The notes below the pieces were generated by a model. The model was not told the DNA's origin. It searched no databases and saw only the letters and a list, made by a program, of their open reading frames with translations. DNA of 64,000 nucleotides, taken from the NCBI RefSeq assembly GCF_011038645.2, contig NZ_CP064955.1, positions 868,001-932,000 on the forward strand, in the 5' to 3' direction. Positions 63,855 through 64,000 of this stretch are shown in pieces (within the stretch, counting starts at the first letter, position 1; every line of letters starts with the position of its first letter). This DNA is from Corynebacterium qintianiae. Its GTDB lineage: Bacteria > Actinomycetota > Actinomycetes > Mycobacteriales > Mycobacteriaceae. The position numbers and the translations under genes were made by a program.

Positions 63855-64000
63855 ATGAGCTTCACCACGCCGAGCTACTCGTTGACCGACCTCTTCGCAC
63901 GCGCTCACCGCGGTGAGCTCCAACTCCCCGATTTCCAGCGCGAATACATCTGGGACGTCGACCGCGTCCGCACGCTGGTGACCTCCGTGCTGCGCGGCTA
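63855..64000 (+). CDS. DUF262-type protein, N-terminal end only
   Basis: The first 48 residues, from the ATG at 63855, include SYSLTDLFARAHRGELQLPDFQREYIWD in two parts and VRTLVTSVLRGY. The LPDFQRxYxW motif is the start of DUF262, the GmrS-like nucleotide-binding domain of GmrSD type IV restriction enzymes and related defence proteins. The rest lies outside the window, so it is not known whether a DUF1524 nuclease follows. Confidence 0.75.
   Translation, partial: MSFTTPSYSLTDLFARAHRGELQLPDFQREYIWDVDRVRTLVTSVLRG

Overview
The window is high-GC actinobacterial DNA, and the gene content and order fit the genus Corynebacterium (Mycobacteriales). It carries wecA-atpI-atpBEFHAGDC followed by a DUF2550 gene and nucS, glgE/glgB, and an iscS-type desulfurase, mnmA, a MetE-like gene, ligA, an ACT gene, gatC, gatA, pfkA and gatB in the same order as in mycobacteria. 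An MscCG-type channel and an ilvB leader peptide of the corynebacterial kind add to this. The species cannot be named from the sequence alone.

Layout. 1-9450: end of a Sua5-type gene, wecA-like transferase, atpI-like gene, a structured leader RNA, the eight F1Fo ATP synthase genes and a terminator. 9550-12264: DUF2550, nucS, a small Zn-ribbon-like gene, an MTH1187-type gene and a thioredoxin/TPR co-chaperone. 12273-16574 (minus): glgE-glgB, for alpha-glucan made from maltose-1-phosphate. 16693-19521: ABC ATPase, NUDIX hydrolase, THUMP-like methyltransferase. 19518-22055 (minus): nucleoside hydrolase plus MFS transporter, a probable uridine uptake pair whose hydrolase N-terminus looks frameshifted at a run of six C. 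22104-31606: cysteine desulfurase, GH25 lysozyme, alpha/beta hydrolase, LPG-synthase-like protein, spermidine-synthase-like protein, mnmA, MetE-like, DnaQ-like, ligA. 31557-34177 (minus): a serine hydrolase with its ArsR-type regulator and a small membrane protein, then a CPBP protease. 34221-42779: ACT protein, gatC-gatA, MFS exporter, pfkA, mug, a two-gene cassette (AbiEi/DUF559-like protein and a GNAT) bounded by two inverted-repeat elements of about 83 bp, then gatB. 42776-51842: YkvI-like membrane protein, GNAT, GST-like reductase, DoxX, GT87 mannosyltransferase, ilvD, a PH-domain protein and MscCG-like channel. 51905-55566: ilvB attenuator and ilvB-ilvN-ilvC.

The 3' end of ilvC is an integration site. 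A 35-bp imperfect copy of it recurs at 61988-62022, just before the probable original ilvC terminator. The roughly 6.5 kb between the copies is an integrated element: a decayed tyrosine integrase, a nest of two IS3-family elements, and a visibly AT-rich three-gene operon on the minus strand (TIGR04255-like protein, membrane-anchored helix-turn-helix protein, and an unrecognised protein with an SQTCD motif). This operon is the best candidate for an undescribed system, possibly defensive, but no function can be proved from sequence. After the element come a small repeat-bearing membrane protein, a CDF metal exporter and the first codons of a DUF262-type gene, cut by the window end.

Convergent genes are packed tightly. 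Three pairs share a CTAG in which both stop codons lie, one pair shares TTAG, and three more pairs overlap by tens of bases.
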